From: Larus michahellis | Lineage: Eukaryota; Chordata; Aves; Charadriiformes; Laridae | Length of the DNA: 64,000 nt | Assembly (NCBI RefSeq): GCF_964199755.1 | Contig: NC_133897.1 | Span: forward strand, 121,974,552 to 122,038,551 | Reading direction: 5' to 3' | Shown here: one piece after another, positions 1-13,200 of the stretch | Layout: each line of letters starts with the position of its first letter | How positions within the stretch are numbered: the first letter of the stretch is position 1 | The notes under the pieces: model-generated | The model's database searches: none | Told to the model about the DNA's origin: nothing | Seen by the model: the letters and a program-made list of their open reading frames with translations, nothing else | Translations under genes and position numbers: made by a program

Positions 1-768
1 AGAGACAGTCTTCATTTCTGAATTTGGCTGTTCGCTAGATTGCTACACTAAGGCTTCCTGAACACTGATCTCCACTTTCTGAACAAAGGCCTATTCAGCC
101 CAGAATCTTTGAAGAACAGGTTTCTCAAAAAAGTTATCTTCTGAGCCTTCTTAGCCTGGGACATGAGTGGGATTTGGGAATAAGTGAAACAAAGTCAACT
201 TGCTACCTTTCAAGTTAAGTTCAAAGAAAGCACTATTTGTTAGCTTGTGGTGTCAAATTTGACTGTCCACTGTCTCAAAATGGTCTAAAAAGGAACAATA
301 CAACAGCATGCAAGTCAAACTTGGTATTTAAACTCTTCAAAGAGAATAACTTTCATCATAGTACAGTTACTAACCACATTCTAATGAAGAGCAAGACCTT
401 TTGTTCAAAGTATACAAGATTGTTTTATAGCATGCAGAAACACTTAACGAGTTTTTCCTCCCTATGCCTCAGAAAGATGTGCTTCCAGAGAAATTAAATA
501 CGAAGAGTCTGTATTAACGTTATTCCATTAATCCTCCTTCTACTAAATAATTTTAGTAATTACCACTTCGATAGAAGTGTAGGCTATGTAATTTCATACG
601 GAAATTAGATCCTATAGTAGAAAAAATTATTGCTTAGAATAGCAGATAACCAGCCACATTTACACCATCACAGCAAATGAGAGAAATTCAGTAAAATTTA
701 CATGTATGCTTACAACATTTATAATGTGTCCAATAAGCATGACAAAAAAGTAGATGATAAAAACTTAC
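1..768. other. TRAPPC8 intron 20 (partial), no feature seen
   Basis: This AT-rich stretch lies 3' of the last TRAPPC8 exon in the window, on the minus-strand gene. I see no exon, repeat or RNA gene in it. The next TRAPPC8 exon must begin with one base that completes a codon starting TG, and none is visible here, so it lies beyond the left edge. Confidence 0.6.
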
Positions 769-1211
769 CACATTTTTGAGTGTCTTTTAATACTTTCATA
801 GTAAAACAAAAAGTTAATTTCATGAACACCTTCCTCATCTGGTCCCCGTAACCACATTGGCAGCTGAACTGAAGCCCCAGGAAGAAGAACAGCATCAGGA
901 AGTGGGACGTGTATTACTTCAGGCTGACCTCCTGTGCCAACCCCAAAGTCTACAGAAGAAGCTGAAGATAGCAGTGCTGTACGCACAGAGGTAGGATCCG
1001 TCACAACAGTCTTGTAAGCACTACAGTTTTCAGAAGCTGAAGGACTTAGTGGCGTTAGAACAGCAGTATTTCCACCAAAAGTAAAGAATTCTGGATGCTT
1101 GGACACAACCTTCAGTGCGGTAAGAGGACACTTGCTTACATTCACAAATTCTACATATGCTTTTCTGATTTCTCCACAGAGAAGCCCTGTAGGAAAATTT
1201 ATAAAGAACAC
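769..1211 (-). CDS. TRAPPC8: TRAPPC8 coding exon 20 (last in window)
   Basis: 443 bases encoding VFFINFPTGLLCGEIRKAYV, EFVNVSKCPLTALKVVSKHP, FGGNTAVLTPLSPSASENCS, LPGASVQLPMWLRGPDEEGV and FLFYYESIKR. Acceptor CATACAG, consensus donor GTAAGTTT. It ends two bases (TG) into a codon completed outside the window. Corresponds to human residues about 912-1058. Confidence 0.97.
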
Positions 1212-4200
1212 CTGTATGGGAGAGAACAGGAGAAAAAAAAACCTGAACGCTGAACCACATTGCGATTGGGCATGAATACAACAATGAACATATTTAAACT
1301 ATATTGCTCTCTACAGCTTCCTGAGGTGGGCAAGTGGAGAGGGAGGCGCTGATCTCTTCTCCCTGGTATCCAGTGATAGCACATGTTGGAATGGCTCAAA
1401 GCTGCACTGGGGGAGGTTAAGACCAGACATCGGGAAGCATTTCTTTACCGAGAGGGTGGTCAAACACTGGAATGGGCTTCCTAGAGAGGGGGTCAATGGC
1501 CGAAGCCTGTCATGTTCAAAAGGCATTTGGACAATAACTTTAACATGCTTTTACTTCTGGTCAGCTTTGAATTGGTCAGGCAGCTGGACTAGATAATCAC
1601 TGGAAGCTCCTTCCAGCTGAACTATTCTATTCTGTAGAGTGTTGTCATTAACCACTTAATCAGGTCATTTTAACAACCCTCGTAAAGAAAACCACTGTGT
1701 TTTAATTAACCAACTTGAAGAACTATTCTAGATGAATGGGAAGCAAACAGAAAAAAGCTTCTTTGCCTACTCCTTCTCACTTTGAAATTTGGCTACAAAA
1801 GCTATTGCCAACTAAAATTCAAAATGGAATATAACAAATTCAGAAGGATATTAATCTGGGGGCTTCAAGCTTCACTTGAAAAAAAAAACCCCACACAAGA
1901 TTGGCGCTGACAGATCAGAAGTTAACTGGAAAGATTCAGACATAAACAAAGTCTAAGACTTCATTGTTAGAATTACATTTATAAGCTCTAGGTTCAGTTA
2001 TTTGCTCAAAACTGCCAACAGAAAGTAGCTGCATACCTCCAACAAAGGCATTTCTTCCGTAATAATGGGATCTAAACGTCGATCAGGTCCATATTTAATA
2101 GACGTTTTTTCTTCTTTTGTGTTATTAAGTCGAGGCCCTTGGATTTCTAAATCTTGCCGTCCTCGTACAGATAACCCATTGGAGACAAACTTTCCTGAAA
2201 CAATTTTTAAAAAGGTTGATTTTTTTTTTAAAGTAATTCCTAACTTTTTTCTGAGAAGTGATCCAAAGCTCCCTACCCAATCTCAAAAATCATTTTGATT
2301 TTTCTGTTATTGGGCACATGCAGTGTTCATTGATTAAGCAGCATCACTGACAAAGAGCTATTCAAAGCTTACTGTCACACGTAACGCATTGCTGTTGCAA
2401 GTTCAGACAGCCAGTTATCCATTATCCAACCTACTCTGCCCTTTTATAGAAGGGTCACCTGAAACATTTTTATTTCCTTCAAAGACAGGCCACCACCCTC
2501 CAAATGTTTTTTATTCCAAAGGTTTACAGTCTGTAGATAGCTAACCAAGCTTCATTATTTCTTTTAGATGCTTTCAAACATAGGCTTTAATGCCCGTTTC
2601 TCCCCACAACTAAATTTTCCCTGTGAGAGAGAGTTGCAGATGAGTGACTCAAAACAGATCAAGTAACATGCAATAAGACATTTATATGATAATATAAAGG
2701 AAAGAACCAAAATAAAGTCAAGATGCTAAACAAATAATTATGCCAGCCAAATTTAAACTTGGGAATCTATGCAAAGAACTTCATTTAGACAAAAGTTGAA
2801 AGCTAACAAAGCAAAAAGACTGAGAAGAAAAATGAACGGCAAAGGAATCGGTGAAAGCTGTTATAGATTCAACAAAGCATAGATGGTATCTTTAAATTCT
2901 GATTTTTTTTTTAATGGCTTCAGAATTTCCAGATTTAAAAGGAACAATAAGTATGGTTTGGCAGAGGTTACTTTCTTTCTAATGGGATTCCTACAGGTGA
3001 CAATTCATTCTTTTCCTGTTCTAGTTGTTTCTACATCCTTACCTGAAGGAAGGCCTTGCATCATGATATTCAAACGTTAAACACTAGAATTTAGTTCTAT
3101 GCCATGTCTCCCCCTTCCAGAGACACAAAGCTTAAGGGAGTAACGCACTTACCTGTCTGTAATCCAACAGAAGGATCTATCCCATCTAATGTCACAGCAC
3201 CCTGAACAGTGCCAAGATTATAAACGACTCCCAGAATATGTAGCTCCCCTGTTTGATGGGGAAAGAGCTTTAGTCTTGCCTGTGGAGATATGTTAAATTT
3301 TTGTTGTTGTTGCTACTAGAAAAAAGTATTATTACATTTAAATGTCCCAATTGCTAAAGACACTCACAGCTGTATTTACTTTATAGTTGTGTCAGATGTA
3401 ACTGCATACAATAACTACAGGTCATTTACTGGATTCAAAGTTTCATATACACAGAATTTATCAAAGTCCACAGCTAAGAGGTGCTCATTACATTAGGAAA
3501 GAATCCTAAATTTTAACAAAAATTAACATTAACAGAGGCAGAATCAGAGAATAGTTGAACTTGGAAAGGACCTCTGGAGGTCATCTCGTCGAGCTTGCCT
3601 GCTCAAGTAGGGCCACCTAGAGGCAGCTGCCCAGGACCACGTCCAAATGGCTTTTACCATCTCCAAGGATGGAGACTGCACAATCTCTCTGGGCAGCCCT
3701 TGCCCAGTGCTCAGTCACCATCACAGAAAAAAAACCAAAACTGTTTCCTGATGTTCACGGGGAGCCTCCCATGTTTCAGTTTGTGCCCACTACCTCTCGT
3801 TTTGTCACATCCTCCCTTCAGATGTTTATAGACACTTGATGAGATTCAGAAGTTTTAGTACTTCATGTATCAGTAAAGTCTTCCGCAAGTTTAGCATTAA
3901 GTTCAGATCATAACAAGTCTGAACTCCACCCTGAAGTTCAACTGAAAAGACTATTTTTAAAACAAAGTATAATACTTACCACTTTTGTCTCCTCACTATT
4001 AATTAAAAATTCTGCTATTGCTTCAGTTCCTATCATATCATCATCGCACGTTCCCTGAAAAGAAGGAACAGCTTTTTCAGATACTATTACTCCTAGGCAG
4101 AAAGACTGCCATAAATATTACTTCCCACACCTTTTCTAGAGTGCTTAAGGAAAAAAAAAGCACACAAGTTTCAAACTGCAGGCAGTTAGGACCAGTAAGT

Positions 4201-7200
4201 GTTGTATGCCCAGTTTCTCAGGCTTTTTGAATTAAAGAAGCAGACAGACAGCTCAGTGAACATTTACTTGAGAGAAATTTAAGATTTATCACTGTAAATT
4301 GGAACCATTCCCAGTCAATTTCACTAATGCTCACAGAATTATTTATTATACCATTAAAGTAGCAGTTCAGAGCAGAACAGAAGGGAAAGAGTATGGTAAT
4401 CCTTGAGGCTTATTTATATGAAACCGTATTCATAACTCTGGTAAACACAGCACCTTTAGAGATCACTGTTCCAAATGCTTTTGGCCAGGAAACCAAAATT
4501 TACTGTAACATTCAGTATTAGAACACATTAAAACCTTAAAAATATGAATGTGAGAACAGCCCTTCAGAAGGAAGTTTTGGCAATATTAGCTGAAGTGTTA
4601 AATTAAACAGTAGTATCTAAAGTATTCAAAACATTAGTTTTTATTACAATAAATTTTTGTTTTTCTTCTAATCAAGATACCACGATGTTCCTATGTCATA
4701 CCAGACAGTCTTTTTCACTACATACAGTAGCTCGAATAATAAAAAGGTATTTGATAATATACCTATTGACACTGTAAGTCATTTCTGCTGGTCAAGGCTA
4801 GCGTGACTCAAAATAGATGTACTACACATACAATGAAATGTTGGAAGTATTTTGCTTTGTATTAAGCTTTACAATACTCATTACTGTATGTTTGTTAACT
4901 TGATTGCTTTGTGCCCTATGGATCTAGGAAAACCTAAACAATGCATAAAGAAATTCAATAGCTACTCTTTTTTTTGCATTTTTTTTTTAAATTTACACTT
5001 AAACCAGCTGTTTTCATATTACAGATTTTTGAAGACTTAAGTTCATATATACTCTAGAACTGTAGCTGTATGATTTTGGTTGGATGAGGATGAAGCTTTC
5101 CTTACCAGCTCTTTTGTTTCTCCATCATGCTTTGCATTGAAGTCTTTAGGTTGAAACTTCCACAGTAATGAAAGGTCAGTCAAAAGAAGTGGAACTTTCA
5201 GAGGGTTTCGGAAGGACACTTCAACAGTTATTGGTTCTATTAAAAAAGTGCAAGAAAGTAATGACAACAGGCTATCCTCACCACAATCTGAAGGTTCACT
5301 TAACTCAAACCATTCTTGTGCAAACAACTTGTACAAGAACATCAGTTTAAGTCTACAATAACACAGGAAATACCGTACATATTTATCTAATTCACTTTAT
5401 TTCTGAAGTGTATAAATCTTAACTTTACCTTCTATCACAGCAAGTGGAAATCTGGAGTTATCTGAGTAGCGATTTAAACAGAACTGTGTTGGTTGAAAGT
5501 TTGAAGGTATTATTCCTTTGTTTATCACAGAAACAATCTGCTCCTCGAGTTCCTTCCACTGTTGTGATGATTCCGAGTCATACTCCTGATCCAGACTTAC
5601 ATGCGTAGCTGCCTGCTTTTCACCTAGTATGAGTAAGACAATCTTAGAAGATGAAAACAGTGGCACGTAACAGTTGCAACACAGGGCTGCACTGGCAATT
5701 TGGTAAGTATTGTTAAAATATCTTAAATTCTCAGTCACTGTCATTTTTATGTTACAGTTGACTTAAGTCACAGAATTGCAAGACATTTTCAAATATACAC
5801 ATGGAAGACAATAGTGAGGATAATTTGAGTATAGTTCTATTTGCAAATTTTGGAAACCCAAGATTTTAGCATGCTACATGGTATACTCAGTTTACAGATT
5901 ATTTTTACTTTTTGACAGAATACAGACCCACAGTAGAGCCCTGGTTTACATAAGAATTTCCACTCAGCTTACTTCACATTCAGCAATCACAGAGTTTCAA
6001 ACATTTCATCCAAGAGAAAGTTAACTGTAAAGCTAATTTCTAGCATTGGCAATAGCACCTAGCATTTGCTAAAACATTAATAACCCCTTTCATGAAGTTC
6101 ATTACAGACTTGCATTGAAGCTTTCCATCTATGAAAAACAGTGGAAGTCGGCACATCCATGAATGCAGATTTCATATTTACACTGTAAGTCTGAAGACAA
6201 CTAGCGAGTAGGTACTAAGCTTAAGCTTTTCTTTTGAAATCTGATTTAAGAAGTTACCTTGTCACGTTAGTTTTACATAATGATAGATTTTTTATTTTTT
6301 TTTTTTTTACATGACACCAACTCTTGCATATATTTTGTTTCCATAAAAAAGGGAATTTAAGCTGTTTACATAAAGTTTTCTAACCTTCTGCTGGTCTTCG
6401 ATCATGCCCAAAGAAAACACGGGTTGCTGAGCTGTTAATATATGGTAAAGGAAGCTGTGGCAAGGGACCATCAGGTGATAGCTGGGTTACATTCTGGAGC
6501 AAAGGAGGAAAACGGTGTCATGCCATTATACAAATACATAATGTCCATGCTGTACATTACCAATAACTGAATGATAAGGAAGCCAAGTTATAAGCAGTCA
6601 AAGTTTGAACAGGTGGTATTTTTAAAATGGAATTAATCATTTCAATTAACTGTTTTGATAGTTTCTTCTGGTTTGACAGACTGAAGTGGTATTTTTTTCC
6701 TTCAGTAAGAGTTTAAAGTTCATGAAAACTTTATGGAAAAAGGAGAATAATGATCTAATCAGTATTGTGGCTGCATGGCTGTTACAAGCTTTATTTGATG
6801 CAAAGCTTGACTCTCTAACTCAGAATTCGATAAGCTATGTTGACTACACCACCACCATTACACAAGACTTACCACAGCTAAGCTCTGGACTCAAACACCA
6901 GCCTCAAGTAAGGTCTACCACAACTTGTAAAGACCACAGAAATTCTGTTTACAAGCTTTAAAAGACAGTAAGTAACTATACAGCTGCAAGTTGTGTGGTG
7001 AGGTGATATCAGCACTAAACACACAATAATGTACATAGTATACTGCAATCCAGAATCACTCACAAACTTACAGCCAACTTGATGAGTCACTTCATCTATA
7101 AAAACCCATACTAATTAATAAAATTCACTACAACTTGGATGGAGAGTACTTTATAGTACCAGAAAAGGTGACAGAGCTAGCCAGTCTTTATTAAACATTT

Positions 7201-10200
7201 ATTATAATGATTTTTGAGGCTTTTGATAAATTGATCAAAACATAACAGATCCAATTCTTCTGAAAGAAACAACTATCACAAACTGCAATTCGGCCATGAC
7301 CCTCAAAAGGAAGAATTAATTTTACTGTAATAAAAACACATAAAAAGTATCACACTAATATGCATTAGTGGAAGTACACTTAATACACACTAGATGCAGA
7401 ATATTTGGGTTTTTGAAGCCTAAAGTAAAAAATGAACACATTAACTAGATAAAACGACCCTGGAACAAAGCAGGTATGACAGAAAAATCATTTAATGACT
7501 TCATAAAGAGTTACTGGTAATAAACTTACTGATTACTCAAGGAATAAAGACAATGAAAAGTCATTTACCTTATAAACATAAAGATATTCTCTTAAAAAAG
7601 CTCCTTGCTGAGCTGGAGGTTGTTTACTATCGTTGATCAAAATATGCCTGAAGGCAGACACAGCATTGTCAAGCTGACGAAGTGTAAAGGACTGGCGACC
7701 AATAGTGAAATTAATGTGGTCTTCTGCAAGGGACCAGCCTTTCCCTTTGTAAACCTGCATGGCTTGACAGTAGCAACGTAAGGCATGTTTTTTCTGCAAG
7801 GAAAAAAAAAAAAGATTATTTCTCAAATAATCCCATTAGCCACTCATTGCAATTTTAGCATTAGGAAGATTGAACATTAAGTCAGAAAAAGCTACTGAAG
7901 TTTTTACCACCACCCCCACTATGCTAAGAGTAATGTTTGCAGATCTGTACCTCATAGCACGTGGTCAACACTAATCTAAGTACAGAAGTGTTGGTTCCTA
8001 CAGTACAGAGCCTAGCCTGCAGATTAAATTCACTTTTTTCAAAGACTAGTGTAACAGGCAGTAAGTTACAAAAGCTAAATCACAAGAGAAGACTCTTTCT
8101 AAAATAGCATTCTGCATTGCTTTAGGACTGACTGCTGAAGTCTACATAGCTCTACCGCCAAGCCTCAGGACATAAACTAGATTTAACACATTTAATTTCA
8201 CTCCATAGCTGAACTTCCAGTGTGACACTTCTAGTCAATTGTTGCTCAGTAGCCAGGCTACAGACAAAATCCATGCAAAGCAAACCAACAAAACCACAGC
8301 CTTACGGTACACAGAAGACAAAATTACCAATCACATCACCCATTGGGAGATAGATGCTCTGCTCCCAGTCAGCTCCACAGTTCCTTTCCTGTAGCTACAG
8401 TGGGACCAGGGCATTCAGTCACAAGTCTAGGTATTGAACATCTACAAAGACATTCACTGTACTGGCAAGTCTTAGCTTCTAAAAAAAAGGGAACAGCATT
8501 CCCTTATTTACAGCTGTAATGGGAAAAATCTAAGATATGTTCAAATTGGTATAGTGATGACACCAGAGTACAAGCAGTAAATCCTTAACATCAGCAGATA
8601 TTACTGACACTTTAAAATATGGTATTACAGCATGCAGCTGATCAGCCTGCCTGACTTCCCTTCAGCAGCATTTAATATTTTGGTGTCTCTAAGGATATGG
8701 CGGGGGGGGGGGACCCTACATTTACTGTAACACTGCAGAAGTATCCCTTGGAAACCAGAATCCCTACAAGAATTAGACACAAACAACAAGAGACCTGTTA
8801 CATGAAGACAAAGTCAAAGCTTTACAAAATGCACGCGCTTTCCCAGGCAAAGGAGTAAGACATAAAAGAATAAATAAAAAAACTGTGATCAACAGCTCCC
8901 TGTCAGTACTATTGTCATAACAATAGACAGGGAAACTACTACATGAAGAAAGCCAAGGTGGGGGGGAACATTCCTACTGTTCTTCACACATGTGATTTTA
9001 AATACAGAAGTCAAGAGTACAATACTTTCTGTGGTCCTTATCAGGGCAAAAACAAGATTAAAGTAGAATGGAAAACATCCCCCAAGACCACAGGGCTTTG
9101 TTTCAAACCGAATTCTGATGCCTGGGTTCTCCTGTATTACCAATTCGCAATACAAACCTGTTTCTACCACAGGTTCACAGCTTATCAGTAAACTGAAATT
9201 GACTGTATTCAGGAACAGCCCCATAACTGGACTCCAGTGACTACCCTCAGCAGGAATAAAGCACAAGCGATCTTTAGAGAGTCTATCCCAAAACTGTGGC
9301 AGAAATAAAGCACACAAGTTATGTCCAAACTTTTGAGTTTATTTACCAGTTAGAGCTGCCTGCGCAGCAATGTGAATGGAAGTAAAACCAATCTGATTTC
9401 TATTGGTTTAATTGCTACTTAAGTCTAAGCAGCCATAAAGAGATGCTTTAGTTTGTCTTGTAGTAACTGTTCATACACCTGTGCCTCCACTAAAAAGCCC
9501 GTGGTTAAGGCACCAGGAAAAACAGATATCTAAATTTTGCTATTATTATAATAAATTAAAAGTTTAACAAATCTTAACTCCTACAACTCACTCTTCTCTC
9601 AAGAGCAAAAACACTCCTTTGCCCAAACAAAAAGCCTTATATTTCACTGTCTATAAGACTGAGACCCAGAGATGCAAACACACATCACTTCAGTTTCGAG
9701 TCAGTGATCTTCAGCATTACTTCAAATACAGAAGTAAAAGACTATGCTGATCAACACAGAAGTCATTTTCAGAAGATCACACAGCTGAATACTTCTGACT
9801 AATACAAAAGTGTCAGAAGCCAGGCATCTTTTTCCAGACTAATGACACATTTAACACGTTTTTCAGAATAAGTATCAAATACTGAGCATATTTTCCCTGT
9901 GGAAAGATAATACTTACCTGGCCTGCTTTACTAAACCTATGGCCAGCCAGTATCATATGAAATGCAAATTTTCTAACCATCGGACTTCTCATGTTTATGA
10001 AGCAGTGTGCTGCCTGCTCCAACAGAAGTGCGCTGCGAAGATCTGAATCCTATTTAAAAGCAAAAAGGAGAATTAACCTCAAAGTTGAATACAAACATGA
10101 TGATAACAGTGGCCTTTTTTTAATGCTAACAGGGAAAATAGGCTGTAACAGTGCTGTGAAGCTGAAGATTCTTTTATATAAAAACATTTATGTATATGTG

Positions 10201-13200
10201 TGCAGATAAAAGAAAAAAGGCTAAAAGTATTTTTCACTTTGTTATATGTATAGTGTTCAATACCAAACACGCTGGTAGTTTTTCCCAGTGAAGATATTTA
10301 CATATCAACCTGTTTCGGTATAAGTGACAAGTGTTCAAGGCCAGGCTGGATGAGGCTTTGAGCAGTCTGGTCTAGTGGGAGGTGTCCCTGCCGAGGGCAG
10401 GGGGGTTGGAACTAGATGATATTTAAGGTCCCTTCCAACCCAAGCCATTCTGTGATTCTGTGACAAAAGAAATATTTTCTGCTTTTTCAGTTACTCATGC
10501 TACTGTTTCTAACACTTAACCATTAGCTCTAAAGCAGTACCTTTTCCCCCTCCCTCCCCCTGCAGAAGTTAAGGCTAGAAATAAAAAATAAGAGCTTTAC
10601 TAGGATGAAGGAAAAATAGAGGGAGCAGTGGAACTTAGTGAATTTGTATCACAAGAAGCAGAATGATTTCTTAATAGTGTACAATTTCTTATTATTACGC
10701 CCTTCTCTTCTCATGCCAAGGCACAGCTGTATTCAACCAATCAGAACAGAATCTACTTGATTTTACCACAACTGAATTCCATGCTATCAGTGTGGTCCAA
10801 GTATGTCTCTTGACTACAAATACACTCAGAGATACCTATATAGTATCCTGTGAAGATTTTCCTTGCAACTGCCAAAAGGCACCACAAGCATAATAGATAT
10901 AATTTTAAGTTGTAAAATGATTGCGCAGAGCCAATACTACTTAAATTCCTTGCTTAAATAACTTCTACTGTTCATATAAATTTTAGTAGCAAGCTTAAGT
11001 TGAAAGGGCAAGAATAAAGCTACAATGGCACTTGATAGAGAAACTTACAGAACTAAGCAAATTTATTCGATGCTTAATCTATCCCAGGAAAAAAAATCTC
11101 AGAAGCATCACATCTGGTGCAGCTGGCCACAAAGACAGAACTAACTGCCAGTTAGACTTTCCTCTCAAGCTGCATAGAAGACACTATACCTTTTTGGTAT
11201 TACATTTGTTTCACTCTTTTTCAAGCAATACCCTTTCTGGGCTATTAGAAGTTAATTCCATGCTTAATTTCCACCATTTAATATTACAGAAGTGTTCAGA
11301 CTAGCTTTCACTTACACAGTAAGATTTTAATGATTCATAACAGCTGAGCTCCAGTAATGCCTTAGTTACTTAAACTATACAGCACTTCTGATTATATGTG
11401 GGATAGTACCCATTATGGCTCTGGCAAGCCACGCTAATACTTTTAACCTGTGAGTTCTTAAACTGAAAGTATGCCACACAAGAGCTAAGCAGATGTCAAA
11501 GAAATCCAAAGATAACAAATGCACATTTGGATATGTAAAGAAGTCAAGCAAATCATTTGACTAGAAAGAAAAAGAGTAACAGTACTAGTTTCTTCCCTTG
11601 AAGCGTAAACAGAGTTTTCTTCGCTTCATGCTTTACAGCAGCTCATTTGCTACCTTGGGCTAGCAAACATCACAGAACAAAAATTAGAATGTAACCTAGA
11701 AGTGCTTGGGTAAATAAACAAAGGGGGAAGGGCAGGAGTGGAAAAAGCTACTAAGTGTTTTACCTCACTGGTTAAACGAATCAGAAGAGCAGCTGCTTCT
11801 GAATATTTGCTTTGACTTTTTAAGATTTCAGCACTAAGCAGCACACAACGTTCAGCCAGAACCATGTTCCTAAAGCAAAAAACATAAATGTGTTAATAAA
11901 TATTTATCAAAATAAACCATGGAAAACTTTTCACCTCAAAACTGACAAATTTTCTCCACATCACACCAGACTGATGTTCTATGGTTTATCCTTCTTAAAT
12001 TAAAAGATATGAAAGTTCATCCCCTGCAAAACAACCACATACAGGTTGACACAGTTTCTTATCCTACTATTACAGTAGCTTTTCAAAAGTCAAAGCTAGA
12101 GAGCATTTTAGAGGACAGTACTGTATTTATAAGAATACCAACTAAAATGATCAAACCAACTAAGCGATCTGATAAACAAGTCCAATAGCCAGAAACAAGC
12201 TGTGCTGGGTTGACCACGCTGCTCTATCACATCCCCTCCTCAGCAAGACTCGGGGAGAAAGTTACATTAAAAAGCTCATGTGCTGAGATAAGGACAGGGA
12301 GATCACTCACCAGTTAGTCACAAGCAAAACAGACTTGGTTTGGGGAAGACTAAATTAATTTATTGCCAATCAATAACAGAATAGGATAGCAATAAATTAA
12401 AAACAAAACTGGAACACCTTCCCTCAACTCCTCCTTCTTCCCAGGCTCAACTTCACTCCCAACTCTTCTACCTCATCCTCCCGCCAAGCAGGGCAGAGGG
12501 ACACAGAAAAGTAGTTGCAGTTAGTTCCTAACATTTCATATCTGATGCTCCTTCCTCCTCATGTTCTTCCCCTGCTCCAGTGCGGTGTCCCTCCCACAGA
12601 GTTCTTCAAGAATTGCTCCAGGATGGGTCCTTTCCATGGGGTACAGTCCTTCAGGAACAGACTGTTCCAGTGGGGGTTCCCCATGCGTCCCAGGTCCTGA
12701 CAGGAATCTGCTCTGGTGTAGACTCTCCACAGGCTGCAGCTTCTTTCAGGGCACATTCACCTGTTCCGGCACTGGGTCCTCCACGAGCTGCAGTGTGGAT
12801 CCCTGTTCTACTGTGGTCCTCCATGGACTGCACAGGGACAGCCTACTTCACCATGGTCTTGTCCACCAGCTGCAAGGAAGCACCTCCTCCCCCTACTTCC
12901 TCATTGACCTTGGTGTCTGCAGGGCTGTTTCTCTCATTTCTCACTCCTCTCTCACAGCTGCTGCTGTTTTTACCCTTTCTTAAGTATGTCACAAAGGCAT
13001 CACCAGCACCACTGACAGGCTGAGACTTGGGCAGCAGCAAGACCACTTTGGAACTGGGTGAAAACTGTCTCTGTCCAACAGAGGGGCAGCTCCTGCTGTG
13101 TTCTCCAGAAGCCACCCCTGCAGCCACCCCACTACCAAAATCTTCCAAGTAAATCCAATACACAAGTTCAATAAGCACTCTGTTCAGAACAGCACAGAAC

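Noticed and set aside
8550-8615. Possible C/D-box snoRNA (TGATGA ... CTGA, about 60 bases) in TRAPPC8 intron 12
   Set aside because: It lies on the strand opposite to the host gene, has no closing terminal stem, and no clear internal boxes.
12536-13178. Cluster of 60-147 codon open frames on both strands
   Set aside because: They lie within the LTR and reflect its GC-richer sequence; LTRs of this type do not code for protein.
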